Shown: piece after piece, positions 30,369 to 41,339 of the stretch
Layout of the letters: each line of letters starts with the position of its first letter
How positions within the stretch are numbered: position 1 is the first letter of the stretch
NCBI GenBank assembly: GCA_019671135.1
Contig: JAHRHY010000015.1
Coordinates: forward strand, 1,116,001-1,180,000
DNA: 64,000 nt
Reading direction: 5' to 3'
Source: Linnemannia hyalina
Taxonomy: Eukaryota; Mortierellomycota; Mortierellomycetes; Mortierellales; Mortierellaceae
Notes under the pieces: model-generated
What the model saw: the letters and a program-made list of their open reading frames with translations, nothing else
Told to the model about the DNA's origin: nothing
Database searches by the model: none
Position numbers and translations under genes: made by a program

Positions 30369-31593
30369 ATGGCTTCCTTGACAAGATCTACCCGTGTCTT
30401 CTTGGGCATGAGCCAACAGTCCCTTCGTGGATCCCTCATCAACAACCAGATTCGCCTCGCCTCAACCACCGCCGCCACTGCCACCAAGAAGAGTGCATCT
30501 ACCAAGGAGAGCAAGCAGGACGATTCTATCTTGTTGGAGCACAAGGGTGATTTCACAACAGGAGTATCAAGACTTCGCGAGCACTACCGCAACACTGTCC
30601 AGGACGACTTGATGGTCCTCACCTACAGCCACACCTTCAAGCCCAAGGCCAAGATTCCCGAGGGTGTTCGCGTGGAATTGAAGGGCAACAGGCACATCAA
30701 GCCTGCTCCCAAGGCCCCCTCTTCTCGTCATATCCCCGAGTTGGTCAAGATTGATGTCCACTGTATGATGAAGGAGGCTCTGGTGAGCAAGTATAACCTG
30801 TTGAGCGGGTTCATGGCCATTCAGTCCATCACGGGAGAGATGCCCGAGATTATCAACTCCAAGAAGGGTGTCCACCCCTGGAAGCTGCGCGCCGGTATGT
30901 CTTCCGGAGAAGTTTCTTCTGGTGTCCTTTCTGTTATTCGTTTTTCTTTAATCGATTATTTTTCTCGTTTTGATCTGGTGCTTGTGATCCATGACACTAT
31001 TTTTTCGATCTGGTTCCTGGTTTGCTATCTGTTTGTCCTTATCGTTCCTCTTCATCGCCTGCTTTCTCTTCATCGTTACATCTTCCTCTTTTTCTCTTTG
31101 TACTTCTTATTTTGATCTCGTCAATTGCTATTCATTTCATGATCTGCGGTCTGTTATTGTGCGTGTTATCATTACAAATGAAAAAGAAGACTAACATACA
31201 CTCACCCACCTCAATCAAATAGGAAACCCAATTGGATGCAAGGTGACATTGAAAGGCGACAAGATGTACCAGTTCTTGGACAAGTTGGTTGAGGTTGTGT
31301 TGCCAAGGATGAAGGAATGGCCAGGATTGCCCGAGTCTGCAGGAGATGCTACAGGAAACATTGGCATGGGATTCCCCCCTTCAGCTCTGTCATTATTCCC
31401 CGAGATCGAGAACAACTTCGACATGTTCCCCAGGATGACTGGATTCGATGTTACCTTTACGACCACCGCCAATACCAACCTTGAGGCACGTTTGTTGCTC
31501 TCTGGCTTCAACATGCCCTTCCAGGTCAAGGACCACTCTGCACCAAAAGCCAAGGAGGCTGCCGCACCATCAATAGAATCCGCCTCCGCATAA
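30369..31593 (+). CDS. MRPL7: Mitochondrial large-subunit ribosomal protein uL5
   Basis: Exons 30369-30894 and 31223-31593 give about 298 aa, the size of yeast Mrpl7. Residues 1-30 are basic, rich in S/R/L and without acids (MASLTRSTRVFLGMSQQSLR), as in a mitochondrial presequence. The uL5 domain then shows VPELVKI-like strand (IPELVKIDVHCMMKEAL), AIQSITGEMPEIINSKKGV, and after the intron CKVTLKGDKMYQFLDKLVEV, FPEIENNFDMFPRMTGFDVT and a C-terminal helix-strand. It builds the central protuberance of the mitoribosome by binding 5S-site elements or their replacement. The 328-bp intron joins G-N in the middle of the domain and has GTATGT-AG ends. Ends with an Ala/Lys-rich tail. Confidence 0.93.
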
Positions 31594-31689
31594 GTGTTTT
31601 TTTTCGTACTTGTGTGGAAAGTAGTTTTCTTTTGTTTTTGACACCATAGACATCGTTTTTTATTTTCTTTCATATCTTCATCCCTTTGC

Positions 31690-31695
31690 AATAAA
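31690..31695 (+). terminator. Polyadenylation signal of the uL5m gene
   Basis: AATAAA about 100 bp after the stop codon, preceded by T-rich sequence. Confidence 0.5.
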
Positions 31696-32701
31696 CCCGT
31701 CATCATTCACAATCAAGGACGACCTAGGAGTTGTGAGTGCAGTTGCATGGATGCTCTATTTTCGAATGACAGGTGAAAAAGGAGACCATGGTTGAACGTG
31801 GGGATGAAGGTAAAAACGTGAGCGAGTGGGTGTAATTGAAAGACGGGGCAGAGGAGAGGAACAAAGGAGATCTTGGCAGCAATGCAATTATGCTGCTTCC
31901 TGTGTGATTGACCCTTTCATTTCTTTTTTTGTGCCCTTTTGGCCCCTGCTTTTCTTTGCACTATTATTTTTTTTTGCTCCTCTGCGTGCTGGTAGTAGAT
32001 AGTGTCGAGACATGCACCCATAACATGATGACCCCCTCACTTTTCGTCAACGCCCTTTTGGTCAAGTCAAGCCCACAACTCTAACTGTGCGCCATGGCTA
32101 TTTCAACTTACCCAGCCACATTGTCTTGCCTTGTGTGAGGCTATTTGCGGGAAGAGTGGATCTCTACTCGCTCGCCTATGTGCGTGTGTACTCCGAATTG
32201 AACTATGACATCGGATCTCCCTCCCACCCTCCAAATCCCACAGCCTGCGTGTGTATGTGCTACCTGTACCTTGTGTCTTGTGTCTTGCGCTCGAACTAAG
32301 AAAAACATAAAGAGAAGCACGGGAAGAAAGAAAAGAGGTAAATGGTGAATAGGCTACTGTACCCTTGCAAGAGACAATCCAAAAATAGGGGCGCAAGAAA
32401 GGCCTCCCCTCTCTGTTTTCTATTTGTATCGTCCTTATCTTCGTCTTTACTCCCTCTTCTTTTCTTTCCCTTCTCTTCCTCTTCTCTCTTTCCTCCTCAC
32501 TCCCATACCCCTCTCCTTCTTTTCGCACCTTCATACTTTCTTACCCTTTCTTTTTTTTTGTCATCGCCCTGCACAGAAAAAAGAGCAGCAAACACCCTCC
32601 AAAAATAAAGAGAGCACCAACAACAAGGCAGCAGCACTGCAGGATAATAACCACGCCTGCTTCATACGACACCAACAAAAGCAACAACAACTAAAACAGC
32701 C
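31696..32701. other. Intergenic region and 5' UTR of the tetraspan gene
   Basis: No gene supported. The stretch 32430-32560 is CT-rich, and 32610-32700 is rich in CAA/CAG, the pattern seen before other start codons here. Confidence 0.5.
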
Positions 32702-34710
32702 ATGGCGGGTCGACGACATGCGAAATGCTGCTTCTGCATCCCACTTAGACTTGCAACCTTCCTTGGCGCACTTATTATCGGCGTACGTTCTTTCTTGCTG
32801 TTATTGCTGTTGTTGTTGTTGTTGTTGAATGACTGATCCTTCTTTTCGCAAAGGGGAGGGAGAGTGAATGAATGACCCCTATTGCAAAGAAGGCGACAGG
32901 CTTGTCTCAAGACCTTGCTGTTGTATTTTATTTTTTTTTACTTTCAGCCATAAACCACCGACTAAACAGGTCCTTTTTTTTGTTATTCGCCGTTTTGTTG
33001 TTGATAGGCCTTTGGAGGTGCAGGAACGTATCTTTTCTTCACCAACCAGGATCTGCGTAAGTCGGACTCCTTTCTACTTATCCCCACGCCTTCTTTCTCC
33101 CTTCTTGATCTTTTTGGACGTTTCTCGTAGCTGGTACAAGTTACCAGTTGACGTCAATGGCCTTTCTTTCCCCACTGTTTAAAGCCAATTCACGGTTTGG
33201 CTTTTTTGTCTCCAGGAACGAGAAACCGACGTAACGAGAAACAGACGTTAAACTCCGGGGTCTTCTCGTTTCCTCTTTGAAACCATTGTTTTTGTCGTGT
33301 TTACTTATCCCGTCTCTTTTTTTCGACTCTCCAACTATGTTTTTTAGCCCAGCGGACTTATACTTTTGAGGGTAAGAACAACTGTACAGAGGATGAAGGA
33401 ACAACAACAAAAGGCCGCACTGCCACACCACAATAGTCCAGAAATACAGATCTTTCTTGACTTACACAAAAAATAACAACAGAGGCAGCCAGAACCAACA
33501 ATAACAACAGGGACAGCCCAAAAAAGACGGCGAGGCGTGAACGAGAGAGAGCCTTAACACTAAAAAAAGCCTAACACCGTCTATCCCTTCATATATTTTA
33601 GGCGTGTCGTTGACGCCATTGACATCAGGACAGGCGCTGTGGTACTACTTCGCAGCAGTGAGCGTGTTGGCCGCAGCGGTGGGGCTTTTGGGGATGTTCT
33701 CGGCCCTCCTTGCCAACCGTCGTATGGTCAAGTCATTCGAGGCCATCTACGTCCTCTCGCTCCTTACCCAGTTTGCCCTCACCGCTTGGGCCTTGATCTG
33801 GTGCAAACAGAACCAGACCCAGTTCGACACCATCTGCAATGCCAACAAGGCTGGACTCGTCTCTCTTCCCTTGCCTTCTTTCATGAACGATTGGGATTGT
33901 CAGAAGAAATTTATGACGATCATCTTAACGATTGGTATTGGCGGACTTGTCTGGATCTTTTTCAACTTTTACATGACCAATCGGGTCATTCATTATGCCA
34001 GGGAGCTGTTTGCGGATCGTGCGGATCGGTACAAGGTTCTGGGCGAGGCGGCGACCAAGGAGCTGGACAGGGAGCAGCAGATTCCACTCAACTACACCAA
34101 CGTCGGACGGTCTATGCCTGCCGAGGAGGAAGGCGAGTCGTTCCAGAACTCTCACCCCCAGCAGCCTTCTTACAGGGACGAGATTGAGTACAAGGATCCC
34201 CGTGGCAATAACGACTTCCAGTACCCTCGTGCCGCTGCCGCAGGATTTGGAGCCTTTGATGAGAGTGCTGTGCCTCAACACCAGTTGCAGCAGAGCTATC
34301 ATGCCCAGCAGCCCCCAGCAGCCCCCGGATTCAACCACCGCGATTCGACTCACGATTTATTCAATCCTTACCATAGCCAGGGCGAGCAGGAACACATCCC
34401 TATCCCTCCAGCACCAGCACCTGTCTCTTATTCCTCATCATCTGCTGTCGCCTTTGCCATTCCACCTCCTCCTACCTCCTCATCGTCTGCAGGAGGACAG
34501 TCCTTCACACACGCCTCGACCGCCAAGATTGCATCGCCCTTTGATGACGACGAAGATGTTGCCGGTGCGGGCATGGGGTTAACACCATTGACCACGACGA
34601 CTTCTCGGGACGATGTTAAGGTTCCCCTTCCTGACTCCCCTCGTGATGGAGATGTTCTCTCGCCGACTTCTCCCACAGGCCGCAAGACACCTCCCTCCAA
34701 TCTCTTGTAG
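32702..34710 (+). CDS. Tetraspan membrane protein with Pro/Ser-rich cytosolic tail
   Basis: Exons 32702-32782, 33008-33056 and 33602-34710 give about 412 aa. Four hydrophobic segments are visible: about residues 15-38 (LRLATFLGALIIGAFGGAGT, across the first intron), 57-80 (YYFAAVSVLAAAVGLLGMF), 90-112 and 148-168 (IILTIGIGGLVWIFFNFYM). Between segments 3 and 4 lies a loop with two cysteines (C-x13-C type: TICNANKAG... DWDCQKK). The tail from about residue 175 is hydrophilic, Pro/Gln/Ser-rich with acidic patches (DDDEDVAGAG) and SP/TP sites near the end. I know no named family. The layout suggests a plasma-membrane or secretory-pathway protein. The second intron is long for this window (545 bp), with a branch-like CCTAAC at about 33577. 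Confidence 0.75.
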
Positions 34711-35087
34711 ATATCTCCTTGTTATTATATGTTACATTTCGCAAATCTCCTACCGCCATCTTTGTCCATATCGTCCCTTCTTGTTCATTCTTCCTCTACT
34801 GTTCAAAATACATATCACCTCTTCATTTATATCTTCATCACCTTTGAGTGTGTCGTCGTTCAACTGTCATATGTCAAATGATGCTATAGTTTCTTCATGC
34901 CATAAAATAAAAATATAATAGTTGTACTTGTTCTCACGTTCATTATTAGCATTTCGCATTGTTGGGTTCGGTCCGAAAGAAGGGGGGGTAAATATGAATG
35001 AAAAATACTGTACACTTATTTATTTGCTTTGCTATTGGTATCAAAAGGATTGTTGCGTATGTAGACAAGCAACTACTCTTTGTCGTT
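34711..35087. other. Convergent 3' flanks
   Basis: AT-rich 3' sequences of the tetraspan gene (ATAAAATAAAAAT near 34903) and of the PPxY gene. Nothing else seen. Confidence 0.5.
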
Positions 35088-36287
35088 TTATGCACGGCGG
35101 GTAGAAAAGCTATCTTCATAAGAAGGTGGAGGCACCGCATTATCCTCCTCTTCCTGTTCTTGGTCCTGTTGGACCAAATCAGGGCGTGGGATGGCGTGTG
35201 GAACGGGCATCGCTGGTAGGGGTCTTGAACTCGAACTCGAAGCAGGCGACGAAGATGAAGAGGAACCGAGGGACATGTTGGACATGGAGTAAACCAACAT
35301 AGGGTCCTGAAGTCCAACTTTACTATCACCTCCCGAAACCACAGGTGCTGGAGGAGGACCAGCGGGGGGACGGTACTGCATCACGGGAGTAGAAGTAGAG
35401 GTGGCCAAGAGGGGAGCTGGGGCGACGGTGACAGTAGTTCTTTGTTGCTCATGCTGTTGACGTTCCTGTTGGAGATGTCGGACTTGTTGCTCAAGGTGGT
35501 TAGAGACTCCGGTCAGGGCTCGACTGATAACGCTGTGGACTAGGCGGACTGGGTGGGGGCCGCCATTGTGATGGTGAGTGTGGTGGCGGTAATGTTGTCC
35601 GTATCGGGTCCTGCCGCGGCTGCAGTCATACACTGTCAAGTCTTGGTTCAGAGGTGAGGAGACCAGGACAGGGACGGGTTGGGGGTAGAATCCATAAGGC
35701 TGGGACTGAACCAATTGCGAGGGTGGCGAGGCGTAAGAGGGCACCGAAGGAGCACCAGGAACGCTGGGCACCGAAGGAACAGCGTAACTCTGCCTGCCAT
35801 ACTTGTGCGCATGATGCTGATGCTTCAACTCCTTCTTCAACTCCTTACACTGGTGCTTAATCTCATGCTTAAACTGCTTCGCCTGGTGTTTGATCTCGTG
35901 GCGGAGGTCCTTTTCTTGCCGCTGAGTGAGGGACCGTTCGGCTTTAAGCTGTTTAGCATCGGAGCGGGCTTGTTGTTTTGCGTGGTTGGCTTGGTCTTTG
36001 AGGATGCGCTTTTGGGCCTTGTAGGCAGCTTTGTCTTCGGCGCGGGCGTTCCTGGAGGTGGAGGAGCAAGAGGAGGAGGTGGAGCAGTGGGAGGGGGTTC
36101 GGGTGGTTGCGCACGTACGGGTTGCTGGTTGGGCGGGGGCGGAAGAGGAGGAGAAGAAGGCGTTGTTGAAGGGGGAGGGCTCAGAGGTGGGGATGTTCAA
36201 TCCAGTCTGTTGCTGGGGTGGTTGGTAGTATGGGGTATCGGGGAGCATCCTTTCCTTCTTGTCCAGCTGGAAGAATGGCGAAGTCAT
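35088..36287 (-). CDS. Basic coiled-coil protein with a C-terminal PPxY motif
   Basis: Single-exon frame of 399 aa. The N-terminal 75 residues are disordered, Pro/Ser-rich. Residues about 80-160 form a long, strongly charged helix rich in K, E, Q and H (KQLKAERSLTQRQEKDLRHE, then repeated EIKHQ/KELKHQ units). The middle is Pro/Ser/Tyr-rich; His clusters occur near 235-245. The C-terminus has an acidic stretch and VPPPSYEDSF, a PPxY motif. PPxY is the classical ligand of WW domains, including those of Rsp5/NEDD4 ubiquitin ligases. A PPxY next to acidic residues at the very end is common in adaptors of these ligases; that role is inferred. No membrane segment is seen. Confidence 0.65.
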   Translation of the reverse strand: MTSPFFQLDKKERMLPDTPYYQPPQQQTGLNIPTSEPSPFNNAFFSSSSAPAQPATRTCATTRTPSHCSTSSSCSSTSRNARAEDKAAYKAQKRILKDQANHAKQQARSDAKQLKAERSLTQRQEKDLRHEIKHQAKQFKHEIKHQCKELKKELKHQHHAHKYGRQSYAVPSVPSVPGAPSVPSYASPPSQLVQSQPYGFYPQPVPVLVSSPLNQDLTVYDCSRGRTRYGQHYRHHTHHHNGGPHPVRLVHSVISRALTGVSNHLEQQVRHLQQERQQHEQQRTTVTVAPAPLLATSTSTPVMQYRPPAGPPPAPVVSGGDSKVGLQDPMLVYSMSNMSLGSSSSSSPASSSSSRPLPAMPVPHAIPRPDLVQQDQEQEEEDNAVPPPSYEDSFSTRRA

Positions 36288-37199
36288 CTTATTGTAGTTG
36301 GTGGCTGTTGAAGGGAGAGGGCGTGTGAAGAGGGAGAGTTGAGTGTGAGAAGGCTAGTTAAAGTTGCTTTTGAGTGATGGTTTGAAATGAACTGGGGAGT
36401 GGAAACCCCTGTTCCTTTATATCAACCAGCGAGAGCGCACAGGCACCCTCCGAATGACATCCACTCCGTCTTGCTTCGCATCGTCCATACAAAAACATCA
36501 TGAAAGCCCAAAATAAAAAGATCAAAAATGGGACTAAACCTTGTCAGACCAAAACAAAGGGCTTCTCTTCCTCTCAGAGAGAGGGCTCTCCCCCCCTTTT
36601 TTTTTCTTGGCTGATGTCTTGCCAAGACTTTCCCTGTCCCTCTCTCGCACACACACATACCCTTCCCTTCTCTAGCTTCTTTTTTTGCCCTTTCTTCTCG
36701 TAGAATAGCGTCTGTGGTACAAACGTTGTTAGACTCTTGGCTTTCCATCACTTTATCCAGGGCTAATGAAAGGAAGGCTGTGGTGTGGCAAAGGGTAAAT
36801 TACCTTGCCGTTGCGCTTTTTACCAATTGGGGTTCTCGTACCCCACCTCCTCTCTATGTGTCCACATGGCAGAAAGCCAAGAAATCGCAAATCGATCGAC
36901 TTTCTTGCTGCTCCTGCTCCGTCGCAAAAATCCTTATTCATGTTGGATAGAAATATCTCTATGGAAAAACGTCTTTTTATTACGTGTGTTCATAGGCATT
37001 GGAGAGTGGAGGGGGGAATAAGGATACAAAAATAAATACACAAGCGATCAAAACGAAGGGTAACGGAGATGGAGTGGAGAGGATAGAAAGAGGAAGGTTG
37101 TTGTAGCGTTAAACAGACGAAAGCAAAAAAAAAAAATTGCCTCGCCAAGAGTCATCATCGAAAAGGATATTAAAACTGAACAAGAAAAAACAACAGGGT
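36288..37199. other. Intergenic between PPxY gene promoter and MFS gene 3' end
   Basis: The first part is the AG-rich promoter side of the PPxY gene (CT-rich on its coding strand). The rest is low-complexity CT/T-rich sequence. No gene supported. Confidence 0.5.
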
Positions 37200-39784
37200 C
37201 TAACAACGGCTGGTAGGACGGCGGGCGAGAATGGAGAGGTAGATCAGCACACATACTCCAATGAAGCTAGAAATTGATCCCACGACAAACGACTTGTGGA
37301 AGCACTCGGTGCCGAAACACTCGAGTGTGTGCTCGTGCTGGGCCTCAAGGTCGTACAACCATCCAAAGAGCAGGTTGAACACTTGTCCTCCAACTGCACC
37401 AGTAACTGACATCCAGCCCCTATTGCACCGCATTGGTAAATAATGAAAGAGTAAGCAAATTAGGATTTGGGGTTGCATAGCAATGGATAATGGAAAATGC
37501 TTCAAAAGCAACGAGGGGATGATTACCAGTTAGTGCCAAAGTTAGAGACGTGGAACCATTCACTAACAATGGCGGGTGCTACACCTAATTAGAAAAGAGA
37601 GATTTCAAAAGGTCAGAATTCCATCTCAGTCTGTCAAAGTGGTGTGCTTTGTGAATTTCCATCTCCCGTACGATGATGATTCATGCATTCATGCATGTTT
37701 GTATACAAAAAAATAAAAGAGACTTCTTACCAAAAACACTGCCATAGCCAAGTCCGACGAGGAGAGACACACGAACAAGGTCATCAATGTCCCGGACTTG
37801 AGCTCCAAACGTCTGTCCCAACCACACACAACCTCCCGCATACAACAGGAACCCCACCCGGCTGATCCCCCACCACTTCCCACCACCACGCTTGCCCAGA
37901 TCTGACATCATTCCGATTGAGATCCGTCCAATACAGGACATCAGACTGATCAGCGAAACATGAAAGTTTTGAAGCTGCTGCAATCGGATCAAGTCCTCGT
38001 CCGTGGGAGGCTTCGAGGGGTCGTCAATGTGGTCGCGGTAAATGGAACGGATGACGTTGCCCGCGTTGGTAATATACATCAATCCCGGTCCAGAGAGAAG
38101 CATGGTTCCAAGCATCAACAACTGTGCGTGACGTGTCATCCTGAACATCTTGAATCCCGACAGAGATTTGGGAACGAGAGCGAGGCTTGACGAGTGACCG
38201 TGAGAAGCAGAAGTAGCAAGCTTAGGAACAATGAGACGCTCCAATTCAGCGTTCCTCTTGCGATGTTCTGCCTCCTCCTCGGTGATATCGTCATCGTCCA
38301 GTGAAGAGCTCGAAGAAGAAGAAGATCCCGCGGCATGAGCAACTGACGATTCCTGATCCTTGGGGGCCTCCAGATCCTCAGAAGGAAAGACTTGGAGAAA
38401 TATGAGTGAGATTAAGATGGTTGAGCCGATGGCCTTGGCGACAAGGAACAGGAAAGCCTGGGTATCGTCCTTGTACCAGTGGCTGCTGATCTGGGCAAAC
38501 AGCAACGCCGACAGTCCGAAGCCCGCAATGGGGACACCCATGGCAATGCCTCGGGCCGACTGGAAGTTGTGGGCATTGGTGCTGACTGAAGTCATGTAAC
38601 CCGCCTGGGACCCCATACCGACAAGGATGAGGAACAAGAAAGCCGTGAAGAATCCCAATGAACCGAAGGCTCCCGTGTAAGTCCACGACAATCCTGAGTA
38701 TCCAGCCACGAGCAGTGCCGCTGACAGACACCCCACCCTAAATATAGATTTAAACGTAAAAATGGCGTGCAACATCACACAGGGTTTAGTCAGATCTGTT
38801 TAGTGCGAGAACGGAGCACGGAAAAGAATGTAAAAAGTCGCACGCGCAAGGAAGTGCAGGATGTGTACACAAACAGAGAACACACAGACAGTCGCATGGT
38901 GTCAATTTAATCGACCCCTTGTGCCCACGGATTTCGGAAAAAAAAAAAAAAGTGGCAAAGTGCTGCAGGAGCAGGACCAATCGCAACTCGACCCTGTCGC
39001 CTGTCGAGGGATCAACATAAAAATGAGATGGGGTAGAATCACTGTATAGGGGGAAGGAAGGTTGGGGAATATAGGAAGAGGAGTATGGAGCAAGCAGTAA
39101 TCCCGAGAAAAGAGGTGAAGAGGGGTTGTGTGCGGTTGGCTTGTTGGTTTTGGTCGGTTGTTGGGGGAAGTAGTAAGACGGTAACGAGTTGGAGAAGAAG
39201 TAGGGGGAGGGACAAGTCCTCTCCTCGATCCATTGAAAAGTAAAAGGTGGTCCTGAATTGTATCCAATGCTTACGTTCGTGGACCTTTGCTATCAACGAG
39301 TCGACCAAAGAGAGGACCTATATCATATAATTAAAGTTGATCAATCAGTCAGGTGTATGATAGGGTGTTGATGGGGTCCGAATATTGAAGTGATTGGGAT
39401 AGGACCAATCGAGGGAAGAAATGTACCTGACAAGAACAATCCATAGTGGACACCAGCTGCAACCAGCTGTTGTATTGGTTCAATCATTCACACGAGAAAA
39501 AGAAGAGAAGAAAGAAAAGGGGTCAAGAAGTAAGCAAGTGTTAGCTCTCTTGTCTGATCACTCTTCCTGTTCACTGCATTCAGGTTCATTCATTTTCATT
39601 CAAGACAATGAATGAACGAGTGAGTTACACTGGACTGGACGGCGGTGAGGGCGAGTTTAGTGGTGAGCTGGTTGGCATAGGTGGAGTAGAGGTACGGGGT
39701 GCCGGAGACAAGTGCTACAGCACATGCAGCGAGGAACGAGGCTGTCCGAGCACTCGTCGTGGGCTGAGGAGTCGAAGAGGTCAT
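37200..39784 (-). CDS. Major facilitator superfamily transporter, nodulin-like/MCH1 type
   Basis: Six exons on the minus strand: 39784-39629, 39466-39427, 39317-39275, 38737-37731, 37584-37527 and 37419-37200, about 507 aa, all phases closing. The reading shows 12 hydrophobic segments in two sets of six. The MFS signature loop lies after segment 2 (GPLFGRLVDSKGPR). Further marks are GSQAGYMTSVSTNAHNF, ARGIAMGVPIAGFGLSALLF, SCIGRISIGMMSDLGKR and VAPAIVSEWFHVSNFGTNWG. The central loop is Ser/Asp-rich. This pattern matches the nodulin-like MFS branch that includes yeast Mch1, a monocarboxylate-transporter homologue whose substrate is not settled and which sits in the vacuolar membrane. Two exons are very short (40 and 43 nt). 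The substrate is therefore left open. Confidence 0.87.
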
Positions 39785-41339
39785 TCTCTTGACCTGTTGT
39801 GTGGAGGAAGGAAGGAGGGGTTAAGGGAGAGATGAATGGGGAAGGAATGAGTTGGTGAAGGAGGGAGGTGAGTGATTGGAGTGTTTTTGTTGCTGTGTGA
39901 ATGAGAGGAGAGAGGAATGGGTAAAGGAAGAAAACAAAGAAACAAAAAAGGGTCTTTAAATACTGAAGAACAAAGAGAGCGACATCGGACCTCGGTCGGA
40001 GTATCTCTTATCCTTGCGCCGCTGTCAGAAAGTACTAGCGAGATCAACGAAAAAACAACAGCAACTATGAGCTAATGAACAATGAAATGAACAAAACACA
40101 TGTGCGAATTGGAAATCATGGAACTCCATGACTTCACTCCTCACTCTCTCTCTATCTCTTTTCCCCATCCACTCCCTCTCTATCTTACTTACTCACTCGC
40201 TCACTTCATGCCGTATGTTCGGCTTCGTTTTCTTTCCAACTTTTTTCTTTCCTTTTTTCAAACTCCGATAAAGGTCGTCAGACAAGGTGTCATCTTTCCT
40301 TTGGGACAAGCGGGATCTTTTTTTCTTGACTACACAATGATGCCTTACACATCCTATCACCTACCACAACAGCACACGATGGACCAAGACTTGCGGTATT
40401 TTGTTTTCTAGCCAAGTACTTTATCGCAGGAGGTACGTCCAATAATCGCAAGGATCCATGACAGCACCACCATTCGAGATCTAGAAAAGTTGCTATTGTC
40501 ATCTCTTGTGTCATTGTACAGCAGGAAAGGACATGAACAGAAAGAAATAGAGGCAGGCATACAGCAGATCGTGTAGTCTGTTGTATGCATGTTTGTACTA
40601 CGGAACCTGTGTTTGTGTTCTTTTCCGTGCGGCATTTCTTTCTCTTCTTCCCCCTTGCTTTTCCTTTGTGCCCCTTCTCCTCTCGAAGGAAATCCCTCAC
40701 AGCCAAAGGCCAAAAAGTCCGAACCCTTTTCAATTCGAACATCAATCACTTCGTGACGAATACGAAGGTAGTGCACGGACCGCATTGCAATTACACAGGT
40801 CCACCCTTTTTCTTTCTTTCTCTCCAACCATCCTAGCCTTGTGATTAACGCGTCCTCATCTATCACTACGACACCACGGTGATATGGAATTTGACCGAAG
40901 CAATTTGCATCGCAGCTCATCCCAACATCCATCACTCTACGTGTCCAGTCTGCTTGTATATCATCAACATATCAGTGAGTTTGCCTTCCGCGCTTGGACG
41001 GTTTGTGCCCAGCCTTCTTTGTCTCATTCCCTACCTCCCCTCCAACCGGACAAAGCCAACCTTCCTTCTTTCTCCCTCCAACGGTCGCTCTCCTTTCTCT
41101 TTTTCTTTTTTTTAAACGTCTTTCCTCTTCCATTTCCTTTCTTTCTCTCTTTCTCTTCCATTACCATCCCTTCACCTTTTTTTCATTCCCTATTACTTAA
41201 TCTTAATTTCTCTACTTCAATAATTACAAATCAGACCAACCTCCTTTTCTCAACTTTTTATTCCCTTACTCCCTCGACAAATAGTATCCTCCTGCAACTA
41301 TAGCCCACAGCTGCCATCTGAACAAAAAACATTCCAACC
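39785..41339. promoter_or_regulatory. Divergent intergenic region, CT-rich
   Basis: Separates the divergent MFS and PA-domain genes. It holds AG-rich sequence next to the MFS start and long CT tracts at 40140-40260 and 41090-41290 before the PA gene, consistent with promoters and long 5' UTRs. No gene is supported; the open frames are low complexity. Confidence 0.4.

Noticed and set aside
40100..41303. Several CT-rich frames between the MFS and PA genes
   Set aside because: They show the composition of leaders and promoters elsewhere in the window, with no start context or domain.
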